DNA of 64,000 nucleotides, taken from contig OX393549.1 in the NCBI GenBank assembly GCA_947650365.1, positions 92,343,081 to 92,407,080 on the forward strand. Direction: 5' to 3'. Position 1 is the stretch's first letter, and every line of letters begins with the position of its first letter. This DNA comes from Chamaelirium japonicum (lineage: Eukaryota > Streptophyta > Magnoliopsida > Liliales > Melanthiaceae). Under the pieces are notes generated by a model. The model saw only the letters and a list, made by a program, of their open reading frames with translations. It was not told where the DNA came from and ran no database searches. This document shows positions 10,219 through 21,006 of this stretch, piece by piece. Made by a program: the position numbers and the translations under genes.

Positions 10219-10458
10219 TCTAGGTCGGCCCAGATAATATATCTGCACCAGCATCGAACCGGACCAAACAACAGTGCGGATCAGATCTAGATCGGCCAAA
10301 AAGAAAAAAAGAAAAGAAAAGAAAGATATCATCTCGAAACCTCATAGATCGGAATGAGATGACGACTACCTGAGATCAAGAAGCCGGCCGCGAGGCGACA
10401 GCAACAGAAGTCGGGAGTAGCGTGGGAGTGGCTGTCGATGTCGGCACCTTGCTTGTCT

Positions 10459-10607
10459 GAGAGAGAGATCATGGGGAAAAGAGAGAGTAAGAGAGAGAGA
10501 CGGAGAGAAAGATCGTGAGGAATAAAGAGAGAAAGAGAGAGGGAGAGCGAAAGAGAGAGATCGTGGGGAAGAGAGAGTGAGATGGAGAGAGAGAGAGAAA
10601 GAGAGAG

Positions 10608-10641
<34 letters not shown>

Positions 10642-10730
10642 GAGAGAGAGAGAGAGAGAGAGACAAAGATCGTGGGAAAGAGAAAGAGTTAGAGAGAGAG
10701 ATCGTGGGGAAGAGAGAGATCAGAGCCATT
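10459..10730. repeat. GA-rich low-complexity block with 31-base poly(G)
   Basis: Repeated GAGAGAGATCGTGGGGAA-type units, (GA)n runs and a G run at 10610-10640. Open frames here are artefacts of the repeats. Confidence 0.8.
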
Positions 10731-10962
10731 CGATTAGATCGGATATGGACTTTGTGATTGAATTTTTTTTGGATGCATCCACTCATGTATCGATTAGATC
10801 GGACATATAACTTGTCTCTGCATGATTTGAGGATGGCAGGGCTATAAATAATCCGCACAGGCGTAACATGTTATATATAGATGTTCTCTTCGATCCTTAA
10901 TTTTGTAAGAGATACCCTCTCATCCCAAAATCTCAAAATCCAAATTGTAAGGGGAGGTCCAC

Positions 10963-11299
10963 TGTGACGACCAAGATCCAGTAGGCCAATAGCCAAGAGC
11001 CAAGACTCCTGAGGCTGGGATGCCAAGATGGATGAGGTGAGGTGATGTGAGGTGTACAAGGCCACGAGTTAATCTCACATCGCCTGGAGAGAAGGAGATC
11101 ATGAGCTACTTATATAATTTCCACTCCTAAAACATAGTAGATGTGTTTTAAAATCATGCGCCGCTACGGATTTCGTAAGAACTCTGTAGTTAAGCGTGCT
11201 CGGACGAGAGTAGTACCAGAATGGATGACCCCCTGGGAAGTTCTCGTGCGGGCACGGGCAAAGCGGACAATATCTTATGTGTTTGGGGTAGATATTACA
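10963..11299 (+). repeat. Cassandra 5' LTR
   Basis: Starts TGTGACGACC and ends TATTACA. The 5S-like part (11177-11248) reads AAGCGTGCTCGGACGAGAG through GGATGACCCCCTGGGAAG. Confidence 0.8.
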
Positions 11300-11376
11300 A
11301 AATGATACCATAGCCAGTTCTCCTCGCAATGGGGGGTCTAACCCTACACGAGGACGTGTAGTCCTATGGGGGTGGA

Positions 11377-11707
11377 TTGGACGACCACGATCCAATAGGC
11401 CAATAGCCAAGAGCCAAGACTTCTGAGGCTGTGATGCCAAGATGGATGAGGTGAGGTGAGCTGTACAAGGCCACGAGTTAGCCTCATATCGCCTGGAGAG
11501 AAGGAGATCCTGAGCTACTTATATAATCTCCACTCCTAAACATAGTAGATGCATTTTAAAAGTGTGTGCCACTATGGATTTCGTAAGAACTCCGTAATTA
11601 AGCGTGCTCGGGTGAGAGTAATACCAGGATAGGTGACCCCCTTGGAAGTTCCAGTGCGGGCACGGGCAAAGCAGACAATATCTTGTGTGTTTGGGGTAGA
11701 TATTACA
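11377..11707 (+). repeat. Cassandra 3' LTR
   Basis: Starts TTGGACGACC (the first bases diverged from TGTG) and ends TATTACA. The 5S-like part is 11585-11656. Confidence 0.8.
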
Positions 11708-11712
11708 TCCAC

Positions 11713-11775
11713 AGAAGATATATAAAGACACCACCGACCGCCTAGCGCCTAGACGATGTGGGACTAAATCCAACA
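11713..11775 (-). mobile_element. Partial TRIM-like LTR interrupted by Cassandra
   Basis: Read on the minus strand it starts TGTTGGATTTAGTCCCACAT and contains TTTATATATC, like the LTR at 1115-1198. It is cut by the Cassandra element, and sequence left of 10958 would be its continuation. The far boundary is not clear. Confidence 0.4.
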
Positions 11776-12869
11776 CTACCTCCCTCATATGTGACTAGGG
11801 CTTGAACACCCAGTAGCCTCCACTCATCGTGGAGCATAAACGCTATAACAAAACGACCCTTTAACGGAGGCTGTTTATATGATTTTCCGACGGCTTGGCT
11901 GTTGCAAGTCGTAATAGCCTCTGTCGCAGAAGGGTTTCTCGGCCATGGGCGACGGAAAAATTTTCAGCACATCCTGTTAGACAACTTGTGGATCGGGATT
12001 ATAGAGATAGAGAAAACAATAGAAATCAAAGACTGAAGCGCGTATAATCCACTTTTCTTAAAGCATTATTTGCGCCCACTTATTGTTGTCGGGTTCTCGC
12101 GAATCACTCCCAGGATACGTCAGCCTTTGTAAGACTATATCCAACAATGGTGAAGAACTCACTATCAGGGATCCGCAACATGGATTTCACTGACAGAGAA
12201 CAAAGGAAAAAAGAGGAAAATAGAAGTGGATTCGGAGTAGTTCGGAATTGCAAATAGGGCTGAAAATGGCTAGCTTCGTTCTATAGGGCTCGAGGCACCC
12301 CTAGGTAGCCAACTGTTGCAATGGTTCGCAAGGCAATGAGTGCCAATCTGCGCAGGCGGATGGTTGCAACCACCCAAGCGGGTGTCCCGCCCGTTCGGAT
12401 GCGTCATGTTAAGTGCAAAGTGTGTCTCTAAACACCCAAACACACATACACACAACATCGCACAACACCTCGCCGCGTAGGCACAAGTTTTATTATTTGT
12501 CCAAAATTGGCATATCATCTGGTTTGAACCTATGATCTCCCTCTTTGTTAGTTACTCACTAATTAAAAAGTCTCAACAACTTTGTTGAAAGAATCCCAAC
12601 TAAAATAGTTAAATATTAAACAATTTTGAAAATCTCTAACATATCCTGCATATGTTGCCCAAGCCTATCCGCACACTCTAAATGCTAGGGGCCCTGCTAT
12701 CCCATGTCTCTTGAATCACAGTAGGCTCCACGATTGTAGCGTATGCAGGATGTGCTGAAAGTTTTACCCTCTGCCGGGGGATGGGTTTAGAGTATCCAGG
12801 GTGTGCACCTCATGATAGAAAGGGGTTGTGGTTAGCCAAGGCGTAGTCCAAACATCAAAAGTTGCAATG
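11776..12869. other. No gene seen; contains a dispersed repeat
   Basis: No convincing coding frame. 12650-12748 is the inverted counterpart of 5869-5975. The rest is unremarkable AT-rich DNA. Confidence 0.4.
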
Positions 12870-13310
12870 ACCGAAGCCACACAGATAACCTGATCGTGCA
12901 CTACACTAGTACCCCAGAGATGGCCCGCCAAGCCCATGAGCATTTTCTCGGTCGAGGCCAAGCCCTTATATCATCAGGGACATCATATTTACGGCGGACA
13001 AAGTTCACCCACGGGTTATCGTGGTCAGTAAGCACTTGAAACACCTTTATGCCCATGAGAGAATGTTTGAGTAGGTGGAGCTAGTGCACACCAAGGCCGC
13101 CATGATTGAGGGGTTTACACACCTCGACCCAATTGACTACGTGAAGCCCATGTCGATCATCCCCCTTAGCCCACAGAAAATGTTGGAATTCACGCTTAAT
13201 GGTACCTATAATAGCCTTTAGAACCCACATCGTAGAAAGATAAAACACTGGTAAGGCTTGGAGAACCAATTTAAGCAGAGCTATACGGCCCAGAAAGAAA
13301 AGGAGGTGTG
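12870..13310 (-). pseudogene. LINE reverse transcriptase, C-terminal fragment
   Basis: The minus strand reads FLGRIALLKLVLQALPVFYL and then FQHFLWAKGDD, VNWVEVCKPLNHGGLGV. After one stop it continues with WVNFVRRKYDVP. This is the order typical of plant LINE ORF2: an IKSVLQALPxYYM-like segment, FLW, W-x-x-VCxPxxxGGLG. The polymerase core is missing. The fragment abuts a plus-strand LINE piece at about 13303. Confidence 0.7.
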
Positions 13311-13560
13311 CTTTCCATCCATCAGTATTGCAGACTTTCTGGCCAAAACAATAATCTCAACAAATCAGATATTATTTTTGGAAGCAGAGTTGATCACCAA
13401 TCCCAGACGGATATCTTGTCCCTCCTCCATATGAATCAATTCAAGGGCCTTTTATCTATTTGGGGGGTTCTGATTGACAGTAGGCGCATCCTCTTCATAG
13501 ATATGGATTTCCTTATTCAAAAGTTCGCACCTATAGATATGATAGTGATGGTGGGTGGGA
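13303..13560 (+). pseudogene. LINE reverse transcriptase fragment in inverted orientation
   Basis: The plus strand reads YCRLSGQNNNLNKSDIIFG followed by a region ending KGLLSIWGV. This is the SGxxxNxxKS segment that lies just N-terminal to the LGRIALLK segment in plant LINE RTs. The two parts of one LINE are therefore adjacent but inverted. The peptide degrades after about 13520. Confidence 0.5.
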
Positions 13561-14389
13561 GTTGGTTACCGAAGGAAGTGGAAGGGAGGGGGAATCGAAA
13601 CACTTGAGGAGATGGAAATAGAAAAGTCGAGATGAGACGGTGGTTTAGAAGGTAATACAATTTTTTGGGTTTTTTTATTTCTTAAAAATAAAAGGGGGAG
13701 ATGGTGAGCGGATCTCGACAACAAATCCGGTTAAGCTACAGGACAAATATAGCCCGTGGACCGAAATGCTCTCTAAACCATATCAAAATTTTACCGAATT
13801 GTCATTGAACCTAAACGGACCTCCCGTCGCCGGACCTAACCGAACCTCCCTAAACTAAGATCTACAGGCCATGGGATGAACCCAAGACCTAGATCGAACC
13901 TAACTGTGTTGGGTTTTGGCTCGACTTCACCCAGTCGGTCTTGGAATCGATCGGTCTAGTGGGTAATAAGTCGGGATCACAGGTATGTACGTGGTCACTA
14001 CATCTCGAACCAACCCTAATCCTACAGGTGTCAGAATTAGATTTTAGGGCTTGAGTGGGTGCGGGTCCCAACTTCGGTGGAACGAGCCATGCGTCACACC
14101 TAGCGCACCTCATTAGTAAATGCGAACCCATAGGAGACCCTCAATGGAAATGGGAAAACACATTAGAATTTGTGGTCTACAAGGATTTAAGGGGGAGGGG
14201 TGCCAATCTCTCTCTTGCGGGTGCTTGTGCATGGAAACCTAGAGGAGAGAGAGAGAGATCACAAAGTGCAATCTTCCCCCCCTCCCATCGTTTGTCCGTT
14301 CGTAGGAAATTAGAAGAGAGGGCAAGCGGCCAAGTGCAGCCCCGGCCCCCTCCCCTCCTCCTATCTTCTGTTATCTTCTCTTCGGGAAA

Positions 14390-14391
<2 letters not shown>

Positions 14392-14474
<83 letters not shown>
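14392..14474. repeat. (GA)n microsatellite, about 40 units
   Basis: Uninterrupted GA repeat, one of four long GA/CT arrays in the first 19 kb. Confidence 0.95.
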
Positions 14475-14475
<1 letters not shown>

Positions 14476-14583
14476 CAGCCCCTCTCCTCTCTTTGGGGTT
14501 TTCTGGGTTTGTAAAGGAGAAGAGAGGGAGAGGAGATTCGGGCTTCGTTTTCCCCTTTTTCTCCGAGGTTTTCACCTATCCAT

Positions 14584-14584
<1 letters not shown>

Positions 14585-14633
<49 letters not shown>

Positions 14634-14642
14634 TAGATAGAG
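14585..14642. repeat. (GA)n/(GATA)n compound microsatellite
   Basis: GA repeat passing into four GATA units. Confidence 0.95.
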
Positions 14643-16157
14643 AGGATCCTAAGGTCTTGCAATCGCTCTCTCATCTCGTCAATCTCTACGAGGTCTCCAC
14701 GGGTTTTTCGGTCTCCAAGAAGACCGAAGTTGAAGGCTTCCACCCGGGATCATCAGATCATGTCGCTCACCTGCCCTCCCTTCATTGTAATTAGGGTCTT
14801 GCGAGAGAAAGACTCGACTGCATCAATTCAATTGTGGAAGATCATCGCCCGGCAAGTTATGACTGGAGGTACGTTTTGATCCACCACTTCTGCATAAAAT
14901 CTCTATGTTCATCGTTTTCAAAGCTAATGGTTCTCGATAATAGAGACAATTGCATACTTCTGTGTATAATATTTCTTACAAATTGAACCTAAACCGAAGC
15001 TTTTTTTCTCGTCTCCGCTGCTCACTATCGCCGAGGCAGCTGCATCTCGGGAGGGGTCTGCCGAAGGTGGGTGTGTGCGATTCATAGTTGGGGGGGCTCG
15101 TAGAGATCTCCTCCATCACCGTTGCTTGTGGCTGCCTCCGCCACCGTTACTTACCACACACCACCGCCGGCCACCACCCTGTTGCTTGTGCTCGAGAGAG
15201 ATGGGAGCAGAAGAGGTCAGAGGATAATTTTGGGCTTCTCAAAAAAAATCAAGGACCTAATGTTAAAGGGGATATCTCGATGTCCTATATGTTCACAATT
15301 TCTTATGTCAGGGATTAGTCACCAATTAACCCAAATAAAAATTCAGTATATTTTCTTTATTCTCTACTTAATTTCTTAGTATAGATTCCCATTTATAAAA
15401 TCAACTCTACTTAGCAAATAATTTGAGATGAAAAATATGGTAGTTAGAAAATATTGGGCGTGAAGATCTCAAGGATACAAAAATGGCGGATTAAGTTTTA
15501 TCTTAAAAAAGAACTTCCAAAAAAAAAAAGTTTTATCTTAAAATAACTGCCAATGGGGATCGAGGCTGGGGAGAAAATTTGGATTAATGTGTGAGTGGTC
15601 CCTGACAACATATCGTTGTTGTGAACAAGATGTGCTAAAGTTTCGTTTAGCCTAAGGTCCCAACCTTTTTTGATAAATTTGAAATTATCCTCTTCTACTC
15701 TCTTCTTCCATCTCTCTTGAGCACGACCACTCGCCCCGTGCCCCCCGGTCCCTGGTCCAACAGACCCTCGAGCTGATCATCGCCACCGTCTCGGCGCTGG
15801 CAAGCAGTGAAGACGAGTGGGTATAGGTAGGGTTTGGTTTAGGGTTTTGTTAAGGTTCGGTTTAGATCCCAGGTCTAGGGTTCATCTCATGGCCCATAGA
15901 TCTTGAGTTTAGGGTTAATTTTTAGGTTCGGTTCGGCGGCGGCAAGCATCTCCGGCACCAGTGAGCAGTTTGATGGTTATGTTCGGTGGTTCACTGGCTC
16001 GATGGCATTGCAAAGAAAATTTGAAATACAATGAAGGATATTTCGTCCATGGTATTTCTCAGTCCTTTAGCTTAACCGATCTTTTTGTCATGGATGACTC
16101 ACTAAGCGTGCCCCTCCCCCCCAAACCTTTTTTTTCTTTCTTTTATGCCCTTTTAGG

Positions 16158-16650
16158 TAGGGATGGCATTGGAGCCTGAAAAACTAAAAGCCTAGAGGGT
16201 ACCCGACCAAAAACTTAGGATATGGGTATAAATTTTATACCTGAAACAAGATTTGGGTATGGCATGGATATAAGAATTCTACCCGATTATCTTTTGGGTA
16301 TGAGCATGGGTACCTCAATACCCATACCCGAAATCCCGATTTTTCTTTCTAACTTATGTATCTTAGGTAATGCCGTTGGACTCCAAACTAATGTAATATA
16401 CTTATATCCCTATCCAAATTCTACCCTATCACAATCCCTAGCTACTAAAACCAATATAATAACTGACAAGCCTTAAGAGCGTCTTAAAAGTTTAATGTAC
16501 CACATTGATTTTTTCCTCAAACAATTGCAAATGTGGTACATAAAAAAAAGAGAAAAAAATGTAATTCATATCCAAAACAAGATCCGAAAAACGAATGGGT
16601 ATGGGTTGGATAAATGGACGTTGTTGTACTCGAATGGGTATGGGTATGGG
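16158..16650. repeat. Left remnant of a hAT-type MITE, GGGTAT-rich
   Basis: Begins TAGGGATGGCATTGG, like the left terminal repeat of the neighbouring MITEs, and contains many GGGTATGGGTAT motifs. A matching right end and TSD were not found; the next MITE (16651) is inserted at its right side. Confidence 0.4.
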
Positions 16651-17167
16651 TAGGGGTGGCAATCGATTGGGTTCGGGTCGGACCGTACGCCCTATCCATA
16701 CCCATACCCATTCGGGTGTGGCAGGGTCCATGCCCAACCCATACCCATTAAGTTAGCCGAGGGTTCATACCCGATCCATACCCAATCGGGTTTTGGCTCG
16801 GGTTTCGGGTAGGAATTGGATATAATTTTGTTTATTTTTCTCCATCATATATTCAATTATTTGAGGAGAAAAATCAAGGTATCACAATGCAATGTTAAGA
16901 AGCTCTTTTGGTTTCTTATTGCAATGGTTTTAGTAGAGAATTTGGGTATATGACCATGAGTTTGGAGTCGAACTGTATTATTTAGTATACACAAGGGACA
17001 ATCGGGTATGGGTATTGATGTACCTATATCCATGCCCAAAAGTTTATCAGGTAGAGTTTCTATACCTATATTCTACCCAAACCATATTTCGAGTACAAAA
17101 TCTGTACCAATATCCAATGTTTCGGATCGGGTTTCAATAAAGTTTTCAGAGTCCATTACCACCCCTA
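16651..17167. mobile_element. hAT-type MITE, 517 bp, 8-bp TSD
   Basis: The termini are TAGGGGTGGCAAT and the complement of ATTACCACCCCTA. The 8-bp TSD GGTATGGG is perfect (16643-16650 and 17168-17175). The size, the TIR and the 8-bp TSD fit non-autonomous hAT elements. No transposase is present. Confidence 0.8.
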
Positions 17168-17186
17168 GGTATGGGCAGGGTAGGAT

Positions 17187-17917
17187 TAGGGATGGCAATG
17201 GGACGTGCTAAATGGAAAACCCGACCCGCCCTGATTCTATTGAGTTGGGTTTGGGAAGTAGTTGGATTTGGGCGGATTTGAAATTTACGAAATAAACCAA
17301 TCGGGTTTAGCACAGAGTCGAAGATTAGGCCTATCCCGACCCAACCCGACCCGATTACATATATGTTATTTATTTTAGTGTTTAATAATTTACTAGGATA
17401 AAATTTAGTATCCTATTTATATTGTACCAATATTATATTTAAGAAGATAATACAGCTCATGCCCTTTTGTTTATAAAATTTCTAAAATCTAGAACATATT
17501 TGATTTAATTATCAATATGTTCATTGTGTTTAACTGATTGCAGATTTGTAGTAAGTTATACATTTTCATTGTAGTGCATATATTTAATTCATTCAACGTA
17601 TATATATTTAACAAAAATATTGAAACTGTTGTTTTATGCTATAATAAATTTAGATCTCAATATGTTCATTTCTTCTCTTAATGAAAATAAATTTAGTTCA
17701 AATTATATATAACTAACTTGGACTTGTCCTGCATAAACATAATTGGAATGGGGCGGGATGGAGCGGATTTGGATTTTTACTAGTGTGAGTGGGACGGATT
17801 TGGGACTGATCATTCAAACCCGTCACGGGTTTGGTATGGATCTGGGATATGATATTTCTTAGCGGATGGATCGAGATGGACAAACCCAAACCCAAACCCG
17901 ACCCCTTGCCATTCCTA
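17187..17917. mobile_element. hAT-type MITE, 731 bp, 8-bp TSD
   Basis: Left end TAGGGATGGCAATGGG; the right end is the complement of TAGGAATGGCAAGGGG. The TSD GGTAGGAT is perfect (17179-17186 and 17918-17925). The interior is AT-rich with CCCAAACC/GGGTTT subterminal repeats and no transposase. Confidence 0.85.
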
Positions 17918-18362
17918 GGTAGGATCTCCTAATTTCAAGTCTTTCCACTCTTATTATTTATCTCTGCCCTTACTGGATCTAAGACTTACCAATGGTGAGT
18001 GGATACTTGCTTCTCCCCCGTATAAAATCCGGAATGAAAGATTCCGAGCAGGAGACACGAAAGGAATTGGCGCTCTCTTCCCTCATGAAAAGCAGGGAGG
18101 ACCAGGTAATAAATAGTATTATATAGTACCCCTTTAGCAGAGATCGAAGCCTCTGTTTTGTGTTGCGACAGAGCTCTTGTAGGTTCTCTATGGTCGCTTG
18201 TGTGCCCCTTTTGAGCCCCTAAACCCTAATGAAATCGAAGAAAGGCCGCATTTTGCCATCTGGGTTCTTTCTCAAATCTCGTTTCCTTGTACAAGTTTGG
18301 TGGATTTGTTGTTGTGTTGAGCCTGCAAAGAACAGTCTGCCCCTGTCAAGGCCTAGTTGTTA

Positions 18363-18364
<2 letters not shown>

Positions 18365-18427
<63 letters not shown>
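18365..18427. repeat. (CT)n microsatellite
   Basis: Pure CT array preceding the first copy of the duplicated leader unit. Confidence 0.95.
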
Positions 18428-18428
<1 letters not shown>

Positions 18429-18634
18429 ATGGCTTTTGATGTAGCCTTTTCATTGATATAGCCCTTTCTTGTAATCCCAACTCTTTGTTTCAGTGGAAAG
18501 AAAGGAAAGAAAAAAAAAAGGATTTTGATGCTTTAATCTCCAAAAACCCTTTTTTTGGTTAGAAGTCATTGATTTCGGATAGTTAAGTTCCTGGAATCGG
18601 CCGGCCGAAGGGCCTGGCTTCCTTTGATTTGGGT

Positions 18635-18708
<74 letters not shown>
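18635..18708. repeat. (CT)n microsatellite
   Basis: CT array preceding the second copy of the duplicated leader unit. Confidence 0.95.
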
Positions 18709-18712
<4 letters not shown>

Positions 18713-18958
18713 TCCAAATGAGCTTTTGATGTAGCCTTTTCATTGATATAGTCCTTTCTTGCAATCCCAACTGTTTGTTTCAGGGGAAAGAAAGAAAGAA
18801 AAGAAAAAGGATTTTAATGCTTTGATATCCAAAAACACTGTTTTTGGTTAGAGGGCAATGATTTCGGATAGTTAAGTTCCTGGAATCGGCCGCCGGAAGG
18901 GGCTTGGCTTCCTTTGATTTGGGTTTTTTGTTTATTGTGTGTCCGTGAAAGAGAGGAA

Positions 18959-19227
18959 ATGTCGGTGGGTTCGCCGGTCGCCTGCGGCAGCATGAGGCAG
19001 AGGCACAGCCAGGAGCATAGTCTGAGCATGGGTGACCTCCTCCTCCTCGAGGATGATGCATCATGGAAGACACCCCGCTCACCACTCCTGGCCGTCCGCC
19101 GGGCCCGGACGTGGTTCCAAGTGCTGGTGAACATTGCTTGGCTTACATTTGCGGCTTTCATAGTCTACTATGGCGATCGGCGTTCGAATCTGATATCTCT
19201 CTTGTGGTCTGATGGTCGGATCAAGAG
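18959..19227 (+). CDS. Exon 1 of a predicted small membrane protein gene
   Basis: ATG at 18959 opens 89 codons plus two bases ending at a plausible donor, AAGAG|GTGTG (19227/19228). The peptide has a hydrophilic N-terminus with SMGDLLLLEDDASWKTPRSP, an Arg-rich stretch, then one transmembrane segment at about residues 53-71 (FQVLVNIAWLTFAAFIVYY). The charged GDRRSN and SDGRIKR segments follow. Codon use and low repeat content look genuine. I do not recognise the family by name. Without splicing the frame closes at TAG (19253-19255), so a short 98-residue product is the alternative. Further exons were not found before the gap at 20279. Confidence 0.55.
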
Positions 19228-19714
19228 GTGTGATGCATTGGTGAAATTACTATAGTTCCGTTACTTGAGAAAATTGTCATGACTATTCTGTTATTTTCTT
19301 GGATGAATTAATATAAAAAAATAATATTTTATGGAGCTTTCAGTTTAGAAATGCATTTTTGGTTTTGAATTTTTCTATATCAAATAGCTAATGAAAAACT
19401 AAACTACTAATTGCAATTCAGAAGTGTGGCATGCTAAACAGACTCGCTTTGATTTGTATGTGACAAGTTTTTTGAGATCCTTTCATATATTTGGTTTAAT
19501 GTGTTTAGACAATGACCAAAATTCTAGTCCGACAAAAATTAGCGCTAAACGTAGAAAATTATTTGAGAATTGAGAATGACCGAGAGAAAATTGGATATAA
19601 GAGATTTCTGTCATTAGTAAACTACTTCCTTATTTAGGAGTAGGTTAGAATAGCGATCTTGTAGGTTTACGAATTATTGTTGAAAGAAACAAAACATTGA
19701 AATTTGTTTTTTTG
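19228..19714. other. Probable intron or 3' flank; no gene seen
   Basis: AT-rich DNA with no coding signal after the putative donor at 19228. Confidence 0.4.
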
Positions 19715-20204
19715 TTCCATTTTGAAAGGGGATTTTTTTCAAAATAATATTTAAAATAAAATATTTTAACAAATAGCGTTGACCAAAAGTAATTACTATA
19801 CTAGCACTCTGATAGCCACATGGCATGTCAGCGCCATAAAGCGAGTTGTGATATTTTTTTTTGTGTTACAAGTAGAACTCGGTATTTGGATTACAGGGTT
19901 TAAACCCGGTATTATGGATACCGGGTTTACCTGAAATCCAACGAGAAAACGGCTAAGTATGGGAATGGAATAAGGGGGCTTCGGCTAAACTTGGTGTCCA
20001 GAATACCGGGTTTAAATACTGTAATCCAAATATCGGGTTCTACATGAAACAAAAAAAAAAAAAAGTGCGACTTGCTTTACGGCACTGACATGCCACGTGG
20101 CTGTCAAAGCGCTAAACTGATAAATACTTTCAATCAAACACTATTGAATTCAAATATTTATTTTTAAATATTATTTTGAAAAAATCCCTTTTGAAAGTGA
20201 TGAA
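19715..20204. repeat. Long foldback element with roughly 200-bp inverted arms
   Basis: The left arm (about 19715-19917) and right arm (about 19998-20204) are imperfect reverse complements around an 80-bp spacer. Matching landmarks include GGCATGTCAG, TATTTGGATTACAG, TTTAAACCCGGTATT and GATTTTTTTCAAAATAAT. No transposase is present. It fits a MITE with very long inverted repeats. A TSD was not resolved and the outer edge may extend to about 20240. Confidence 0.75.
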
Positions 20205-20278
20205 TTGGAAAAAAAATTGTTGAACAATTCAATAACAGTTTGTCAATCAAAGAGCGTAGCAAACACGCGATCTAGTGT

Positions 20279-20778
20279 NNNNNNNNNNNNNNNNNNNNNN
20301 NNNNNNNNNNNNNNNNNNNNNNNNNNNNNNNNNNNNNNNNNNNNNNNNNNNNNNNNNNNNNNNNNNNNNNNNNNNNNNNNNNNNNNNNNNNNNNNNNNNN
20401 NNNNNNNNNNNNNNNNNNNNNNNNNNNNNNNNNNNNNNNNNNNNNNNNNNNNNNNNNNNNNNNNNNNNNNNNNNNNNNNNNNNNNNNNNNNNNNNNNNNN
20501 NNNNNNNNNNNNNNNNNNNNNNNNNNNNNNNNNNNNNNNNNNNNNNNNNNNNNNNNNNNNNNNNNNNNNNNNNNNNNNNNNNNNNNNNNNNNNNNNNNNN
20601 NNNNNNNNNNNNNNNNNNNNNNNNNNNNNNNNNNNNNNNNNNNNNNNNNNNNNNNNNNNNNNNNNNNNNNNNNNNNNNNNNNNNNNNNNNNNNNNNNNNN
20701 NNNNNNNNNNNNNNNNNNNNNNNNNNNNNNNNNNNNNNNNNNNNNNNNNNNNNNNNNNNNNNNNNNNNNNNNNNNNNN
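20279..20778. other. Assembly gap (500 N)
   Basis: Exactly 500 N, a conventional scaffold gap of unknown true size. Frames running through it are meaningless. Confidence 0.99.
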
Positions 20779-21006
20779 CTCTGAAGAGCTTTCATGCTTA
20801 TATCCTTGCACTCCATCATCTTTTCCTGGTAGTCCTCTTGCAACTTGTCCAAGGGAATATTGGCCTACATAACAACAATATTGGTTGCCAGAGCAGCAAG
20901 TGAAGCAAGCCCGAGAGTAGAATACAAGATTGACAAGGCGAGCACGACTTGCACCGGAACCACCCACGGATCATGCATGTACCATCTGAAAAGCCCAACC
21001 CTATCC
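20779..21006 (-). pseudogene. Partial duplicate of ABCC exon 1 (first transmembrane domain)
   Basis: 228 bp closely matches the exon-1 segment of the main ABCC gene at about 50470-50697 on the same strand. It reads GLFRWYMHDPWVVP, ALSILYSTLGLASLAALA and LQEDYQEKMMECKDI. It carries an in-frame TAG before ANIPL. Homology stops abruptly at 21006 inside what is one exon in the main gene, so this is not a spliced neighbour exon. The other side runs into the gap. It is either the tip of a truncated tandem copy or part of a misassembled haplotype. Confidence 0.8.

Larger units (their letters stand above)
10963..11707 (+). mobile_element. Complete Cassandra-type TRIM element carrying 5S rRNA sequence in both LTRs
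   Basis: LTR1 is 10963-11299 and LTR2 is 11377-11707, both ending GATATTACA. The perfect 5-bp TSD TCCAC lies at 10958-10962 and 11708-11712. The interior is only 77 bp. It starts with TGATACCATAGCCAG (11303-11317), a diverged tRNA-iMet primer site, and ends with a G-rich tract before LTR2. Each LTR contains about 72 nt of 5S rRNA (11177-11248 and 11585-11656) including the intermediate and C-box region, the hallmark of Cassandra. It encodes no protein. The LTRs differ at many sites, so the insertion is not recent. Confidence 0.85.
13561..16157. other. No confident gene; GA microsatellites and low-complexity DNA
   Basis: Long open frames here arise from GA repeats. An open stretch with a donor-like AG|GTACG lies at about 14760-14870 but matches no family I recognise. 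15700-15960 has a GC-rich segment with no resolvable homology. Confidence 0.4.
17926..18958 (+). other. Leader/upstream region of the membrane-protein gene, with a tandem duplication
   Basis: Two copies of a roughly 200-bp unit begin GCTTTTGATGTAGCC at 18432 and 18722 (period 290). Each follows a (CT)n array. The second copy runs directly to the ATG at 18959. A CT-rich leader suits a plant 5' UTR; a promoter cannot be pinpointed. Confidence 0.5.

Noticed and set aside
11177..11248. 5S rRNA gene
   Set aside because: Only the 3' 72 nt, diverged, within a Cassandra LTR with its own TSD.
14055..14636. 193-codon frame with long Glu-Arg repeats
   Set aside because: Most of it is the GA microsatellite translated; the rest has no recognisable domain.
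16158..17167. A single hAT element from 16158 to 17167
   Set aside because: The flanking 8-mers do not match, whereas 16651-17167 has a perfect 8-bp TSD.
20205..20967. Open frames of 169-232 codons across 20205-20967
   Set aside because: They run through the 500-N gap and have no real sequence content; only the ABCC-like part after 20779 is meaningful.
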